From Calothrix sp. MO_167.B12 (lineage in GTDB: Bacteria > Cyanobacteriota > Cyanobacteriia > Cyanobacteriales > Nostocaceae), in contig JASJCJ010000008.1 of the NCBI GenBank assembly GCA_030066045.1, forward strand, positions 1 through 64,000: a stretch of DNA of 64,000 bases, in the 5' to 3' direction. The position numbers and the translations under genes were made by a program. Shown here in pieces: positions 9,162 to 16,905 of this stretch; the first letter of the stretch is position 1, and each line of letters starts with the position of its first letter. The notes beneath the pieces were generated by a model. The model worked only from the letters and a program-made list of their open reading frames with translations. It ran no database searches and was not told the DNA's origin.

Positions 9162-9452
9162 CTAAATTCTAAATTTCCCTTGACGATGGACTATTACCCG
9201 CTTGTCTGATTTTTGTTTTCTCACCCAATTAAGAAATTTATCCATTTGTGGCTCATTTCTCAGTGCCTCAGTTGTGTTTAACTCTTTAGCTAAACGTTTG
9301 TTATCGAATAAAGTATGAATTTGCCGATGACAAGCCGAACAAATATCAATTGTCGAGCTTATATCTAGATTTTTACGTTTAGTATATTGTCGGGGAATCA
9401 AGTGATGGATTGTGAGTTTTTCCATCTCCCTTTCACATAATTCGCATTGCAT
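9162..9452 (-). CDS. Small HNH endonuclease-like protein
   Basis: A 96-residue protein with a compact HNH nuclease domain: zinc knuckle CELC (3-6), the first motif IHHLIPRQY with the HH pair, and the second zinc pair CSAC followed by HRQIHTLF. The basic C-terminus (RKQKSDKRVIVHRQGKF) could bind DNA. Such solitary HNH proteins are common in cyanobacteria and their role (repair, defence or element remnant) is generally unknown. It has its own AT-rich upstream region and no operon partner. A MITE-like element sits just upstream at 9500. Confidence 0.72.
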   Translation of the reverse strand: MQCELCEREMEKLTIHHLIPRQYTKRKNLDISSTIDICSACHRQIHTLFDNKRLAKELNTTEALRNEPQMDKFLNWVRKQKSDKRVIVHRQGKFRI

Positions 9453-9499
9453 ATATATAAAAAAATGATGGTATCAATCTTATTATATTCTATGTTATT

Positions 9500-9624
9500 A
9501 GGACTTATCCAAAAGTTCTCTTAAACTCTCATCCTTTCGTTTCCTCTGTGTCCTCTGTGGTTTATTTTGAATGCGTGACTTTTGGCTGCCCGGAAGTGAT
9601 TGATGTTACCTATGGGTAAGTCCT
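9500..9624. mobile_element. MITE-like element with AGGACTTAYCCA ends
   Basis: About 125 bp between AGGACTTATCCA (9500-9511) and TGGGTAAGTCCT (9613-9624). The outer eight bases are the same as family A MITEs, but the interior differs and holds 'cctctgtgtcctctgtgg'. It is probably a sister family mobilised by the same transposase. It is non-coding. Confidence 0.6.
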
Positions 9625-9717
9625 GATGATTGAATTTACTTTGCTAAGTACTAAGGTAGTTCAGCGCATCTTTATACAGAATTGCTATAACTAAAAAAGA
9701 GTATGGGGGGTTATCTC

Positions 9718-10626
9718 ATGAAACCGGAAATTGCTCGTTATCTTTGGGAACTATTGTGGCAAGAATATAGCAATCGGGTAAGTTATGCCCGTACTTATCA
9801 GCAAATGATTACCGATGGGGGTGGTACCATTGCTAATGATCATATCGCCTTGCGTTCCCTGCGCTTGGATATAGATAATAGCCCCCAAGGTAAAGTTAAC
9901 TTAGGTATAGAATATTTACATGCGATCGCTCATTTTTTGGGTTACACTACCGCAGGGGAGTATTTTTTCCCAGACACCCACTTATACGCCCGTCACTATC
10001 GCCATCCCCAACAAGAGGAATGGGACTTACCCAAGTTATTTATTAGTGAGTTGATTGTAGAGGAATTACCCCAAACAACCCAGGAATTAATTCAAGAAAC
10101 CGTATCTAGTTTTACTCCCACCCAGATACCAAACACTGATAAAGCCATAGCCCCAGACATTGCTCAACAATTACAACCAATCTTCACCCGTCCTTGGCAA
10201 CCTCCCCGGCGTTCTGTGGTGGAGGAGGTAAATACAGTCACCCAGTATGGAGCTTGGGTATTGCTACACGGTTACGCCGTCAACCACTTCACCGGCTATG
10301 TCAACCGTCAGCAAACTCCCCAATACCCAGATATTGAAGCTACGGCTAGTGGTTTAGCGAACTTGGGTATACCCATGAAAGAAAAGATTGAAGGGAGTGT
10401 GAGCGTGGGTTTGCGGCAAACTGCTACCCATGCAGTCAAAGAAATGGTGACAGTATTAGATGACGCTACGGGTAAAGAAATACAAATCCCTTGGACCTAT
10501 GCTTATTATGAAATTGCCCAGCGTTACATGGTGAAAAACCAAGCTGGCAAAGAAGAACTTTTTGATGCTTTCTTAGGCAGAAGCGCCCAACAATTATTTG
10601 AGATGACTCGTCTATCCCCCTCTTAG
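9718..10626 (+). CDS. DUF1338 protein (2-oxoadipate dioxygenase/decarboxylase family)
   Basis: About 302 residues from ATG 9718, chosen over ATG 9703 because a G-rich run precedes it at usual distance and MKPEIARYLWELLW is the expected N-terminus. Putative metal ligands of the DUF1338 (HglS/YdcJ) fold are visible: His42 in NDHIALRSLR, His190 in NHFTGYVNR and Glu265 in YYEIAQRYM. HglS is an Fe(II) enzyme that turns 2-oxoadipate into D-2-hydroxyglutarate in lysine catabolism; plant and cyanobacterial relatives are less well defined. The gene stands alone upstream of a CRISPR array. The fold assignment is good; the substrate is inferred. Confidence 0.75.
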   Translation: MKPEIARYLWELLWQEYSNRVSYARTYQQMITDGGGTIANDHIALRSLRLDIDNSPQGKVNLGIEYLHAIAHFLGYTTAGEYFFPDTHLYARHYRHPQQEEWDLPKLFISELIVEELPQTTQELIQETVSSFTPTQIPNTDKAIAPDIAQQLQPIFTRPWQPPRRSVVEEVNTVTQYGAWVLLHGYAVNHFTGYVNRQQTPQYPDIEATASGLANLGIPMKEKIEGSVSVGLRQTATHAVKEMVTVLDDATGKEIQIPWTYAYYEIAQRYMVKNQAGKEELFDAFLGRSAQQLFEMTRLSPS

Positions 10627-10860
10627 GGAACCCCAGGAAATAAATTATCCCACAAGAATGGTTGACGGTTGACAGTTGACAGTTGACAGTGAAGTTTACA
10701 TGTTTTGTTGCTTGATAACTATGGGATGTTTTTTTATCTGGAAGTCTCTTAGTGGGACTTAGATAAAAAATACTAGCAGCAGACCCTATGTAGGGGCGCA
10801 ATGCTTTCGCCCAAGCCATGACTGTATCACAAAGTGAATCGGTATAACGCTGCGCTATTT

Positions 10861-11333
10861 GTTTCAATCCCGTTGCCGGGAATCATTAATATGAAACTAT
10901 AACCCCCATTTAAATTTAAGCATCCATAATAAGTGTTTCAATCCCGTTGCCGGGAATCATTAATATGAAACCTGGCACAAGCCAGGGTTACTTTACAAAG
11001 CCTCCCTGTTTCAATCCCGTTGCCGGGAATCATTAATATGAAACCTAGAAGCAGGTATCGGGAAGTTGATACATCTGGTGAGTTTCAATCCCGTTGCCGG
11101 GAATCATTAATATGAAACATTTGCGGGATTGGAATAAATTCATAGTGGCAAGTTTCAATCCCGTTGCCGGGAATCATTAATATGAAACTGCTGGCTGTGT
11201 TAGCCGTGCCTTGAGCTTGGATGTTTCAATCCCGTTGCCGGGAATCATTAATATGAAACCTAATGTTCGGCGGGTTTCTCCTTGAGCGTATCTTTCGTTT
11301 CAATCCCGTTGCCGGGAATCATTAATATGAAAC
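10861..11333 (-). CRISPR. CRISPR array 1 (7 repeats, 6 spacers), type I-D
   Basis: Seven copies of a 37-bp repeat start at 10861, 10935, 11008, 11082, 11152, 11223 and 11297, all identical by eye. Spacers are 33-37 bp and all different. In the minus-strand sense the repeat ends ...GGCAACGGGATTGAAAC and contains the palindromic core CCCGGCAACGGG. The leader lies at its high-coordinate end (11334-11520), just after cas2, so the array is transcribed leftward in line with the cas operon. The repeat differs from array 2 at two positions (first base and position 10). No spacer matched other parts of the window by eye. Confidence 0.97.
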
Positions 11334-11520
11334 ACCGCCAGCCAGAACCCAAGAACAGAGCCATTCCTAGCAGCAGTTTTGGCGGGGCCGTTTTAAAAGT
11401 CCATTTCAGCCATTGCTAACAGCAAACCTCTAAACACACAAAACGCTGAAACTATTGAATTTTCAAGGTTCTGTCGATTTGGCGGGGGACGGGGGTTTTC
11501 GCCTGTGCTTTCCCCTGCCA
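11334..11520 (-). promoter_or_regulatory. Leader of CRISPR array 1
   Basis: About 185 bp between cas2 and the first repeat of array 1. Read on the minus strand it runs from 'gggaaagcac' to 'gggttctggctggcgg'. It is an inverted copy of the array 2 leader (22618-22804), with roughly 17 differences over the length by manual alignment. It contains the snapback 'aacccccgtcccccgcc' near its upstream end and should hold the array promoter and the integration signals read by Cas1-Cas2. Confidence 0.85.
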
Positions 11521-11547
11521 GAAAAATCCACCAACATCATCATAACA

Positions 11548-11841
11548 TCAAAGTATGATCGTTTCCTCCTGCCGGGGTTGCTCGGAACCATAAGTAATCG
11601 TCTTACGTACCGAACCAGCATCCAAAACATAGATACGGATTGAATCCTCACTGGGTTTAATCAAGTTCTCAACTTGTACCCTCAGTTTAGCAAACTGCAC
11701 GGCAGTCAAAAAACATTCAAACACACTGTACTGCGTCCAAGTTCCATAACCAGTTAGCATTTTATGCAATTTGGTGCGCCGCTTATTCGCCCCTTTATTG
11801 TCCGGCAAATCATAAATAATCAGGTAAAACAAAGTACTCAT
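11548..11841 (-). CDS. cas2: CRISPR-associated endonuclease Cas2
   Basis: A 97-residue protein with the Cas2 ferredoxin fold: the first strand YLIIYDLPD carries the conserved Asp (D11), followed by the basic helix NKRRTKLHKML and GTWTQYSVFEC. Cas2 dimers bridge two Cas1 dimers to form the spacer integrase. The start overlaps the cas1 stop by 4 bp (translational coupling). It is the last gene of the operon. The array 1 leader begins 28 bp after its stop. Confidence 0.95.
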   Translation of the reverse strand: MSTLFYLIIYDLPDNKGANKRRTKLHKMLTGYGTWTQYSVFECFLTAVQFAKLRVQVENLIKPSEDSIRIYVLDAGSVRKTITYGSEQPRQEETIIL

Positions 11842-12815
11842 CGTAAAGTTAGCGCTTTATAGGGAACCCCTTCTTGTAAATGCCGACTCAACAAACGTGC
11901 TTGCAACTCAATTGCCCGACGATAGCTACAACGATAGCCAAAAATAGGATGTTTAAACTCGTCATTCATTTTTCGTTCCCACCCTTGCAAAAACTGTTTG
12001 CGTCCAGCTTCCGTCAGCCGATACGCACCAAGATTATCCGTAAAATCACTGGGTTTAATTTCCTTATGGCTAATCACCGCAAATATTAAACTATCCGCAA
12101 CCAAAGGACGGAATTCTTCCATCAAATCCAAAACCATTGCCGGTTGTCCTCTAGTAGCTTCATGCAAATAACCAACATAAGGATCTAAACCAGCCATGTG
12201 TACAGCAGCCGTTACCTGTACCCGCAAAAGTCCATAGGCAAACCCTAACAAGGCATTGACTGCATCCGTGGGAGGACGGCGATTTCTGCCATTAAATGAC
12301 CATTTTTCCCCCAACATCGATGACCAAGCACCAAAATATTCCCGTGCTGCTAATCCCTCCACACCCCGTACTTCATCCAGGGTTGTTTGCTCTTGGACTA
12401 GCAATTTCCGGGATTTGAGGGGATTATCTTTTTGTCCGCGACGGTATAAAACAGCATACTGATTCTGGATTTTACCAGTCACAATACTTTTGACAATCTC
12501 CAAACGATGCTCTGTGTCAGAGTAAGCAGCATACTGTGCCAATCGTAACTGACCATTACGGGAGTATCCAGGAAGGGCTGAACCTAAGTATTTACCGAAA
12601 CCAGAAAGGTAATGGACAGGCATTCCCAACTCCAAAGCATATACTAAAGCATCACCAGTGATTTGGGGATTTCCCATCAACACTACCTGTTCCACGGTTT
12701 GGGCAGGAATCGATTTTTTCTCCCAACCACCATCCTCTTGTTTTAAAGCAACCTTAAAAGCTTCCGCAGTTTTACTTAACACTGCATCTGGCTGAGTAAC
12801 GTAAAGAACTGACAT
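11838..12815 (-). CDS. cas1: CRISPR-associated integrase Cas1 (I-D)
   Basis: A 325-residue protein of usual Cas1 length. The beta-rich N-terminus (1-90) is followed by the helical catalytic domain with Glu153 (GVEGLAAREYF), His218 (GYLHEATRGQP) and the acidic pair after LDLMEEFRP (D230, E233/E234). These are the expected metal ligands. It integrates new spacers at the leader end of both arrays with Cas2, probably helped by Cas4. A GAGG motif lies about 8 bp before the ATG. A repeat-filled gap of about 237 bp separates it from cas4, so it may not be tightly co-transcribed with upstream genes. Confidence 0.96.
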   Translation of the reverse strand: MSVLYVTQPDAVLSKTAEAFKVALKQEDGGWEKKSIPAQTVEQVVLMGNPQITGDALVYALELGMPVHYLSGFGKYLGSALPGYSRNGQLRLAQYAAYSDTEHRLEIVKSIVTGKIQNQYAVLYRRGQKDNPLKSRKLLVQEQTTLDEVRGVEGLAAREYFGAWSSMLGEKWSFNGRNRRPPTDAVNALLGFAYGLLRVQVTAAVHMAGLDPYVGYLHEATRGQPAMVLDLMEEFRPLVADSLIFAVISHKEIKPSDFTDNLGAYRLTEAGRKQFLQGWERKMNDEFKHPIFGYRCSYRRAIELQARLLSRHLQEGVPYKALTLR

Positions 12816-13052
12816 GACTTATACCTCAAGGAGTAACTTTTTGGGCATTGCTCAATTGGAACATGAACTCGAAGATTGGCATTGCTGAATCAGGATATGA
12901 AATGTCAAAATTACCCTTATTTTTCTTTGTAACTTTGCGCCTTTGCGTCTTTGCGCGAGGTAAATTCATATTTATAATCAGCAACGCCCGAAAATTCCTG
13001 TAAACTCTTATTCTCTGCGCCTCTGCGCCTCCCTTCGGGTTCGCCACTTTGC
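12816..13052. repeat. Repeat-filled gap between cas4 and cas1
   Basis: The gap contains 'ctttgcgcctttgcgtctttgcgcg' type repeats (about 12944-12962 and 13015-13035), seen elsewhere in the window, for example near 24730, 51740 and 52160. An open frame of 82 codons crosses it but is composed of repeat translation and is not a gene. Confidence 0.6.
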
Positions 13053-13694
13053 TTATGCCGGGGAACCCGTCCACCGCAAGTGGCTCACTGCGTGAGACAA
13101 ATTCCTATCTTGATTCAACAACGCCATTTTTTTGACTTCTTTGGGCAAACAAATATGCTGCAAACTACAATCCCGACACTTTTGACGATGTTCAATGGGT
13201 GCAGGCATTTTCCCACCAATTGCAGTACGTGCGGCTTGAATTGCTATTTCCGTAGCTTGTCGCAATTCAGGTGTAAATTTCACCCGCTCCCGGCGACGAT
13301 TAGCGTAGTAGAAAATTTCTCCGTAGGGAATAGAGCCTCCCGTGCGTTCTTCCAGACACAAAGCCGCACCACATAATTGAAAATGGTCATTGAGATGATT
13401 TGCCATCCGTCCCTTTTTAAATTCCAGGGGGATTAGCTGGTTATCCTTCTCTTCTACTGCATCGATAATACCATTAATGAGTAAGCGATCGCACCACACC
13501 CACTGATGTCGGTAAATGATTTTGTCACCTTCAATATACTTACCTTCATCATCAACATTTCGGTGTAAATGGCGACCAATAATTATGTGTTCGTTATCAG
13601 CATTTTCCCCAAGTTCATATTCCAGAAAAAAACGACGGGGGCAATATTCCCAAGCATTGAGATAAGCCAGGGGAAGATAAAATTGTTCGTTCAT
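13053..13694 (-). CDS. cas4: CRISPR-associated exonuclease Cas4
   Basis: A 213-residue RecB-like nuclease with an iron-sulfur cluster. Cys18 (EYCPRRFFLEY) pairs with the C-terminal trio Cys173/176/182 (CRDCSLQHIC). Nuclease residues are Asp78 (GIIDAV), Glu91/Lys93 (LEFKKG) and Gln106 (HFQLCGAAL). In type I systems Cas4 trims prespacers and selects the PAM end. The start codon is 1 bp after the cas6 stop (TGAAATG), implying coupling. The last 14 residues (after NQDRN) derive from repeat DNA and look like an acquired tail. Confidence 0.94.
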   Translation of the reverse strand: MNEQFYLPLAYLNAWEYCPRRFFLEYELGENADNEHIIIGRHLHRNVDDEGKYIEGDKIIYRHQWVWCDRLLINGIIDAVEEKDNQLIPLEFKKGRMANHLNDHFQLCGAALCLEERTGGSIPYGEIFYYANRRRERVKFTPELRQATEIAIQAARTAIGGKMPAPIEHRQKCRDCSLQHICLPKEVKKMALLNQDRNLSHAVSHLRWTGSPA

Positions 13695-13695
13695 T

Positions 13696-14574
13696 TCACT
13701 TTAGCCTCAAATCTTTTTTACGAGGTTTCTGATAATGTTGAGTGTTTGAATTTTGAATTTTGAGTTTTGAATTACCTAATTGCGTTTGTCCCATTCCCAT
13801 TGCCGTTTTACGCCCTACCCCGGCAAAGAAGGCAAAGTTCGCTAAAGTTGTTGCAATGCAGGCTATTTCAACTTCCTTAAATCGATAGCGTACCCAACCT
13901 TGCGCCCCAACTTCTGTACCTCCTTCCATTTTTAAGGCATAGGTTTTGAGTTCATAGGCTGTAACTAAAGCGTTCCATTCACAAGTTGGAAGTTGGTACT
14001 GTTCTGGCGCGAAAATATTCCAGCGTCGATGTAGTGAGTTAAATACTAATTCGGGTAAAGGAAAGGTTTGCACCCCTTGATTTTGTTTGAAGCTAGTAGG
14101 GGATAAAAAATTTAATTCTATGTCATTTAAAACTTGTGGTGGATGAGATAATAAGGCATAATCAGCCGCACCAGCAAGTTGGTGTGTTCCTGGAAGGGCG
14201 TACATATTTCGCAGTACAAATGGAAAATCTGCTAATACTATAGATTGAGCTTCCGACAGTTCCAGTCCCTGCATTAATGGTTGAATTAAATTACCATCTA
14301 ACAAGCCAATGCGAAAATAAAAATAATCTCCTATACGCACTCCACCGCGACGACGATTTCCTAACAATCCGGAAATAGTTAATGGTGAATTTTGACTGCC
14401 ATGAACAGCCTCAGCAATAGATTGATTTCCTGCTGCTAACCACTTGAGAACTAGGGCGTGCAATGCACGGGATAAAGTCGGGGGAATCTCTCCCACATCA
14501 GTAGCAGCAAGTTCGATAACGATGGAATGTAATGTAGTAGATTTATGCGGTAGCAGTGATGTTTCCGGCTCCAT
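13696..14574 (-). CDS. cas6: CRISPR RNA endonuclease Cas6
   Basis: A 292-residue RAMP protein with two ferredoxin-like folds and the glycine-rich loop GVGRKTAMGMGQT near the C-terminus typical of Cas6. It cleaves the pre-crRNA in the repeat stem (core CCCGGCAACGGG) to give mature crRNAs. His16 or His38 may be catalytic, but this cannot be settled from sequence. AGGAG lies 6 bp before the ATG, and the start overlaps the csc1 end by 32 bp. The last 25-30 residues (from GNSKLKIQNSN) are translated from an AT-rich dispersed repeat, so the original stop was probably lost. Confidence 0.93.
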   Translation of the reverse strand: MEPETSLLPHKSTTLHSIVIELAATDVGEIPPTLSRALHALVLKWLAAGNQSIAEAVHGSQNSPLTISGLLGNRRRGGVRIGDYFYFRIGLLDGNLIQPLMQGLELSEAQSIVLADFPFVLRNMYALPGTHQLAGAADYALLSHPPQVLNDIELNFLSPTSFKQNQGVQTFPLPELVFNSLHRRWNIFAPEQYQLPTCEWNALVTAYELKTYALKMEGGTEVGAQGWVRYRFKEVEIACIATTLANFAFFAGVGRKTAMGMGQTQLGNSKLKIQNSNTQHYQKPRKKDLRLK

Positions 14575-15352
14575 AAAATACTCCTGTTGGTAGATTAATT
14601 GCTTCTGGTAACTGTTGGTATTGGGTAAGATTTAAGGTTGATTTAAAAGCTTGCCACTCATCTTTTTTATGTTCGTCATTTTTTTTCGCTACTAAATATG
14701 CACCATGTAATTGTGCCTGACTTACTAAACTTACAGGAGGCATGACAATTCTGTTATAAAGCAGTATTTGAGTATCACTTGGCAAATCTAATGGATTTAA
14801 CGGATGTAAGCAGGTGTAATTACCAGATTTGTGTTGAATAACATTATCAGGAATTTTGATTGCTTCTACTCTGATTTTGGCAGCCCATTTTCCTAAACGT
14901 ATCCAACGGGGAATTTGGATAGTATCGGGTGCAATAATATAAGTTCGATATTGGCTACCAACTGCTAATTCTTTTGCCCTACCATAATTAATTGGGTAAT
15001 TTTTATCTGCACCTTTATCACCAAACTGTTTTGACTTTCCATAATACCCAACTTGAGCAGCTTTAAAGGTATTAATTTGATATGACCAATTGATAGGTTG
15101 GGCGGGAAATACATAAATTCCTGCTTGATTTAAATGGAGAAGATTTTGTTCGGCGTTTGCATCTAAATATGTCGGTTTTTGTGCTAATTCTCCTTGTAGG
15201 CGGTATGGTTGGGGGATGTAATTCATAGTAAATAATGCAAAACTTAGCCCCCAATTATGTAAATATTTTTCAGTTTCATAGAGAATTCCCATTTCCCGTG
15301 TGGCGAAGAAAACATTATCATGTAGTGTCAATGTGCAGTGATATAGTGCCAT
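14543..15352 (-). CDS. csc1: Type I-D Cascade subunit Csc1 (Cas5-like)
   Basis: A 269-residue RAMP protein. The N-terminal strand LYHCTLTLHDNVFFATREMG and its position between csc2 and cas6 are characteristic of Csc1/Cas5d of type I-D. It caps the 5' handle of the crRNA in the I-D complex. The basic segment KNDEHKKDEW and the C-terminal PTGVFYGAGNITA agree with the family. There is no clear Shine-Dalgarno. A 444 bp repeat-rich gap lies upstream, unusual inside a cas operon. Confidence 0.93.
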   Translation of the reverse strand: MALYHCTLTLHDNVFFATREMGILYETEKYLHNWGLSFALFTMNYIPQPYRLQGELAQKPTYLDANAEQNLLHLNQAGIYVFPAQPINWSYQINTFKAAQVGYYGKSKQFGDKGADKNYPINYGRAKELAVGSQYRTYIIAPDTIQIPRWIRLGKWAAKIRVEAIKIPDNVIQHKSGNYTCLHPLNPLDLPSDTQILLYNRIVMPPVSLVSQAQLHGAYLVAKKNDEHKKDEWQAFKSTLNLTQYQQLPEAINLPTGVFYGAGNITATA

Positions 15353-15796
15353 TTGTATTTGGAGAAACTTTGAGTTTTTTTACATCAAGGTAGGGTGTGT
15401 TATGCCGTAGTGTTCTACCACATTAGTTATAAGGGGTAAAACAATTGTAGTGGGAGCGTCTCGCTCCCTGCTGTAAGAAAGCGGGCAAGATGCCCCATGT
15501 TTCCAGAAAGCGGGCAAGATGCCCCATGTTTCCAGAAAGCGGGCAAGATGCCCCATGTTTCCAGAAAGCGGGCAAGATGCCCGCACTACTATCAAAATTA
15601 ATGAAAAGAACTACTAAACCAAAACCACCTTGAGATTCGTAATTGTTGTAGGTTGGGTTGAAGAATGTAGACGCAACAGCGGCTTGGAGCAGAGTAACCC
15701 AACACCAGTAAAGCTTTGTTGGGTTTCCCTATCGCTCAACCCAACCTACATTTTTAGGCGTGTCAGTCCACTACGATTTAACGAGATAATTGCTAA
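15353..15796. repeat. Repeat-filled gap between csc2 and csc1 with 4 x 29-bp tandem array
   Basis: Four tandem copies of a 29-bp unit (starts near 15481, 15510, 15539 and 15568; core GCGGGCAAGATGCCC, a snapback) are flanked by 'acaattgtagtgggagcgtctc', also seen at 56623. A family E element follows (15650-15773). An open frame of about 70 codons across the tandem array is not a gene. Confidence 0.85.
15650..15773. mobile_element. Family E palindromic element, copy 2 (inside cas operon)
   Basis: It shares the long snapback GTTGGGTTGA...TCAACCCAACCTAC and the right end TGTCAGTCCACTA with the copy at 5072-5205. The left end is less clear. It contains a short 'gacgcaacagcggcttggagc' insert that also appears at 35460-35485 and 46530. 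It lies just downstream of the csc2 stop codon. Confidence 0.55.
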
Positions 15797-16795
15797 TTAT
15801 TTTTTCTTTGCTTTTTTCAAAGCACCAAATGATGCTGCATAGGTTTTAGTTTGTTCATATAGTGCAGTCATAGTTTCTGCTAAACGCGCTTCATCTTGGT
15901 AAAGTGTGCTAACTTCACTCATTAAATCATCCAACTCAGAACCAAAAATAAGCCTTTTTTTGCGTACAGGTTCGTCATTGAGTAAATTATTCACTACTGT
16001 TTCTACCTGCTGTAAAACATCACTAATTGGAGCATCTACATCACCTTTCAAGGCATCATAAAGTGCCTGGGTATAGTGGAGATTGCTGAAAATTTCACCA
16101 TCGCAAAATACTATTCCGGCAATATAATTTCGCATTGTTCCTGTGCGGGACTCTTGAGCACCATATCTTTTAGTACGCAGTAAATTTCCTAATACATAAA
16201 GAAAGCCTTCATAGGTGGAATCTCGTAGAGTTTCCACAGTGGGAAATGTCACTTCTGGTATTACATGGTCTAATTCATTGATGCTGCTCCGCATTTCTCC
16301 AGCTTCGCTCATTGTTCCCCCTTCAAAGGGTGCATTGAATGTGAAACTACGATGGGATTCTTCGTAAGCACTGAGGGAAAAAGCCGAGTCAGAATATACT
16401 TTAGAACGTTCAGAACCACTATCACCAATCGCAAATCCATAAATAATACAATCGGGGCATTTTTTACAAGAATCTTCACCATTATATTGACAGTATTTAT
16501 CCTTGTCAGATGCATCAGCAGTAGTAAGGTTTAAACCACGGAGTAATTCTCGCCCAGCAAGTCGTTCGGGGGTGGTTTGTTTGCGTTTGAATATTACTAA
16601 ACGGCTGATTTGTTTTTTGCTCTCATCTGTGGTTCCTAAACCTGCTTGGGTACGGGCAGTATTGAGAATTCCATCTGTTTGAAATACTGGAAATGATTGA
16701 CTGTGGCGTAGGAGGATGAAGTGGATATATTTTCCTGATGCTAGACGGGGAAAGATAGAATTAAATTCGGGTTTTAATGTTTCGAGAATGCTCAT
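15797..16795 (-). CDS. csc2: Type I-D Cascade backbone subunit Csc2 (Cas7-like)
   Basis: A 332-residue RAMP backbone protein. It has the Csc2 N-terminus (GKYIHFILLRHSQSFPVF), a cysteine cluster (YCQYNGEDSCKKCPDC, about 104-118) likely to bind zinc, and a basic C-terminal tail KKAKKK. Multiple copies coat the crRNA spacer. AGGAG lies 8 bp before the ATG. A gap of about 110 bp with 'gacgcaaagacgcaaag' repeat separates it from cas10d. Confidence 0.95.
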   Translation of the reverse strand: MSILETLKPEFNSIFPRLASGKYIHFILLRHSQSFPVFQTDGILNTARTQAGLGTTDESKKQISRLVIFKRKQTTPERLAGRELLRGLNLTTADASDKDKYCQYNGEDSCKKCPDCIIYGFAIGDSGSERSKVYSDSAFSLSAYEESHRSFTFNAPFEGGTMSEAGEMRSSINELDHVIPEVTFPTVETLRDSTYEGFLYVLGNLLRTKRYGAQESRTGTMRNYIAGIVFCDGEIFSNLHYTQALYDALKGDVDAPISDVLQQVETVVNNLLNDEPVRKKRLIFGSELDDLMSEVSTLYQDEARLAETMTALYEQTKTYAASFGALKKAKKK

Positions 16796-16905
16796 TATTT
16801 TACTCCTGATATGGGATAATTTATCTCACGCATTAGACGCGGAGCGGCTTCCCGTAGGGTAGACGCAAAGACGCAAAGGGAATTAGTTTGGATTTTACAA
16901 ATAAA

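Noticed and set aside
12826-13074. 82-codon frame between cas4 and cas1
   Set aside because: It consists of dispersed 'tttgcgtctttgcg' repeat and has no conserved protein features.
15380-15595. 71-codon frame over the 29-bp tandem repeat
   Set aside because: Repetitive SCPLSG/RFLETWGILPAF text is simply the tandem repeat read in frame.
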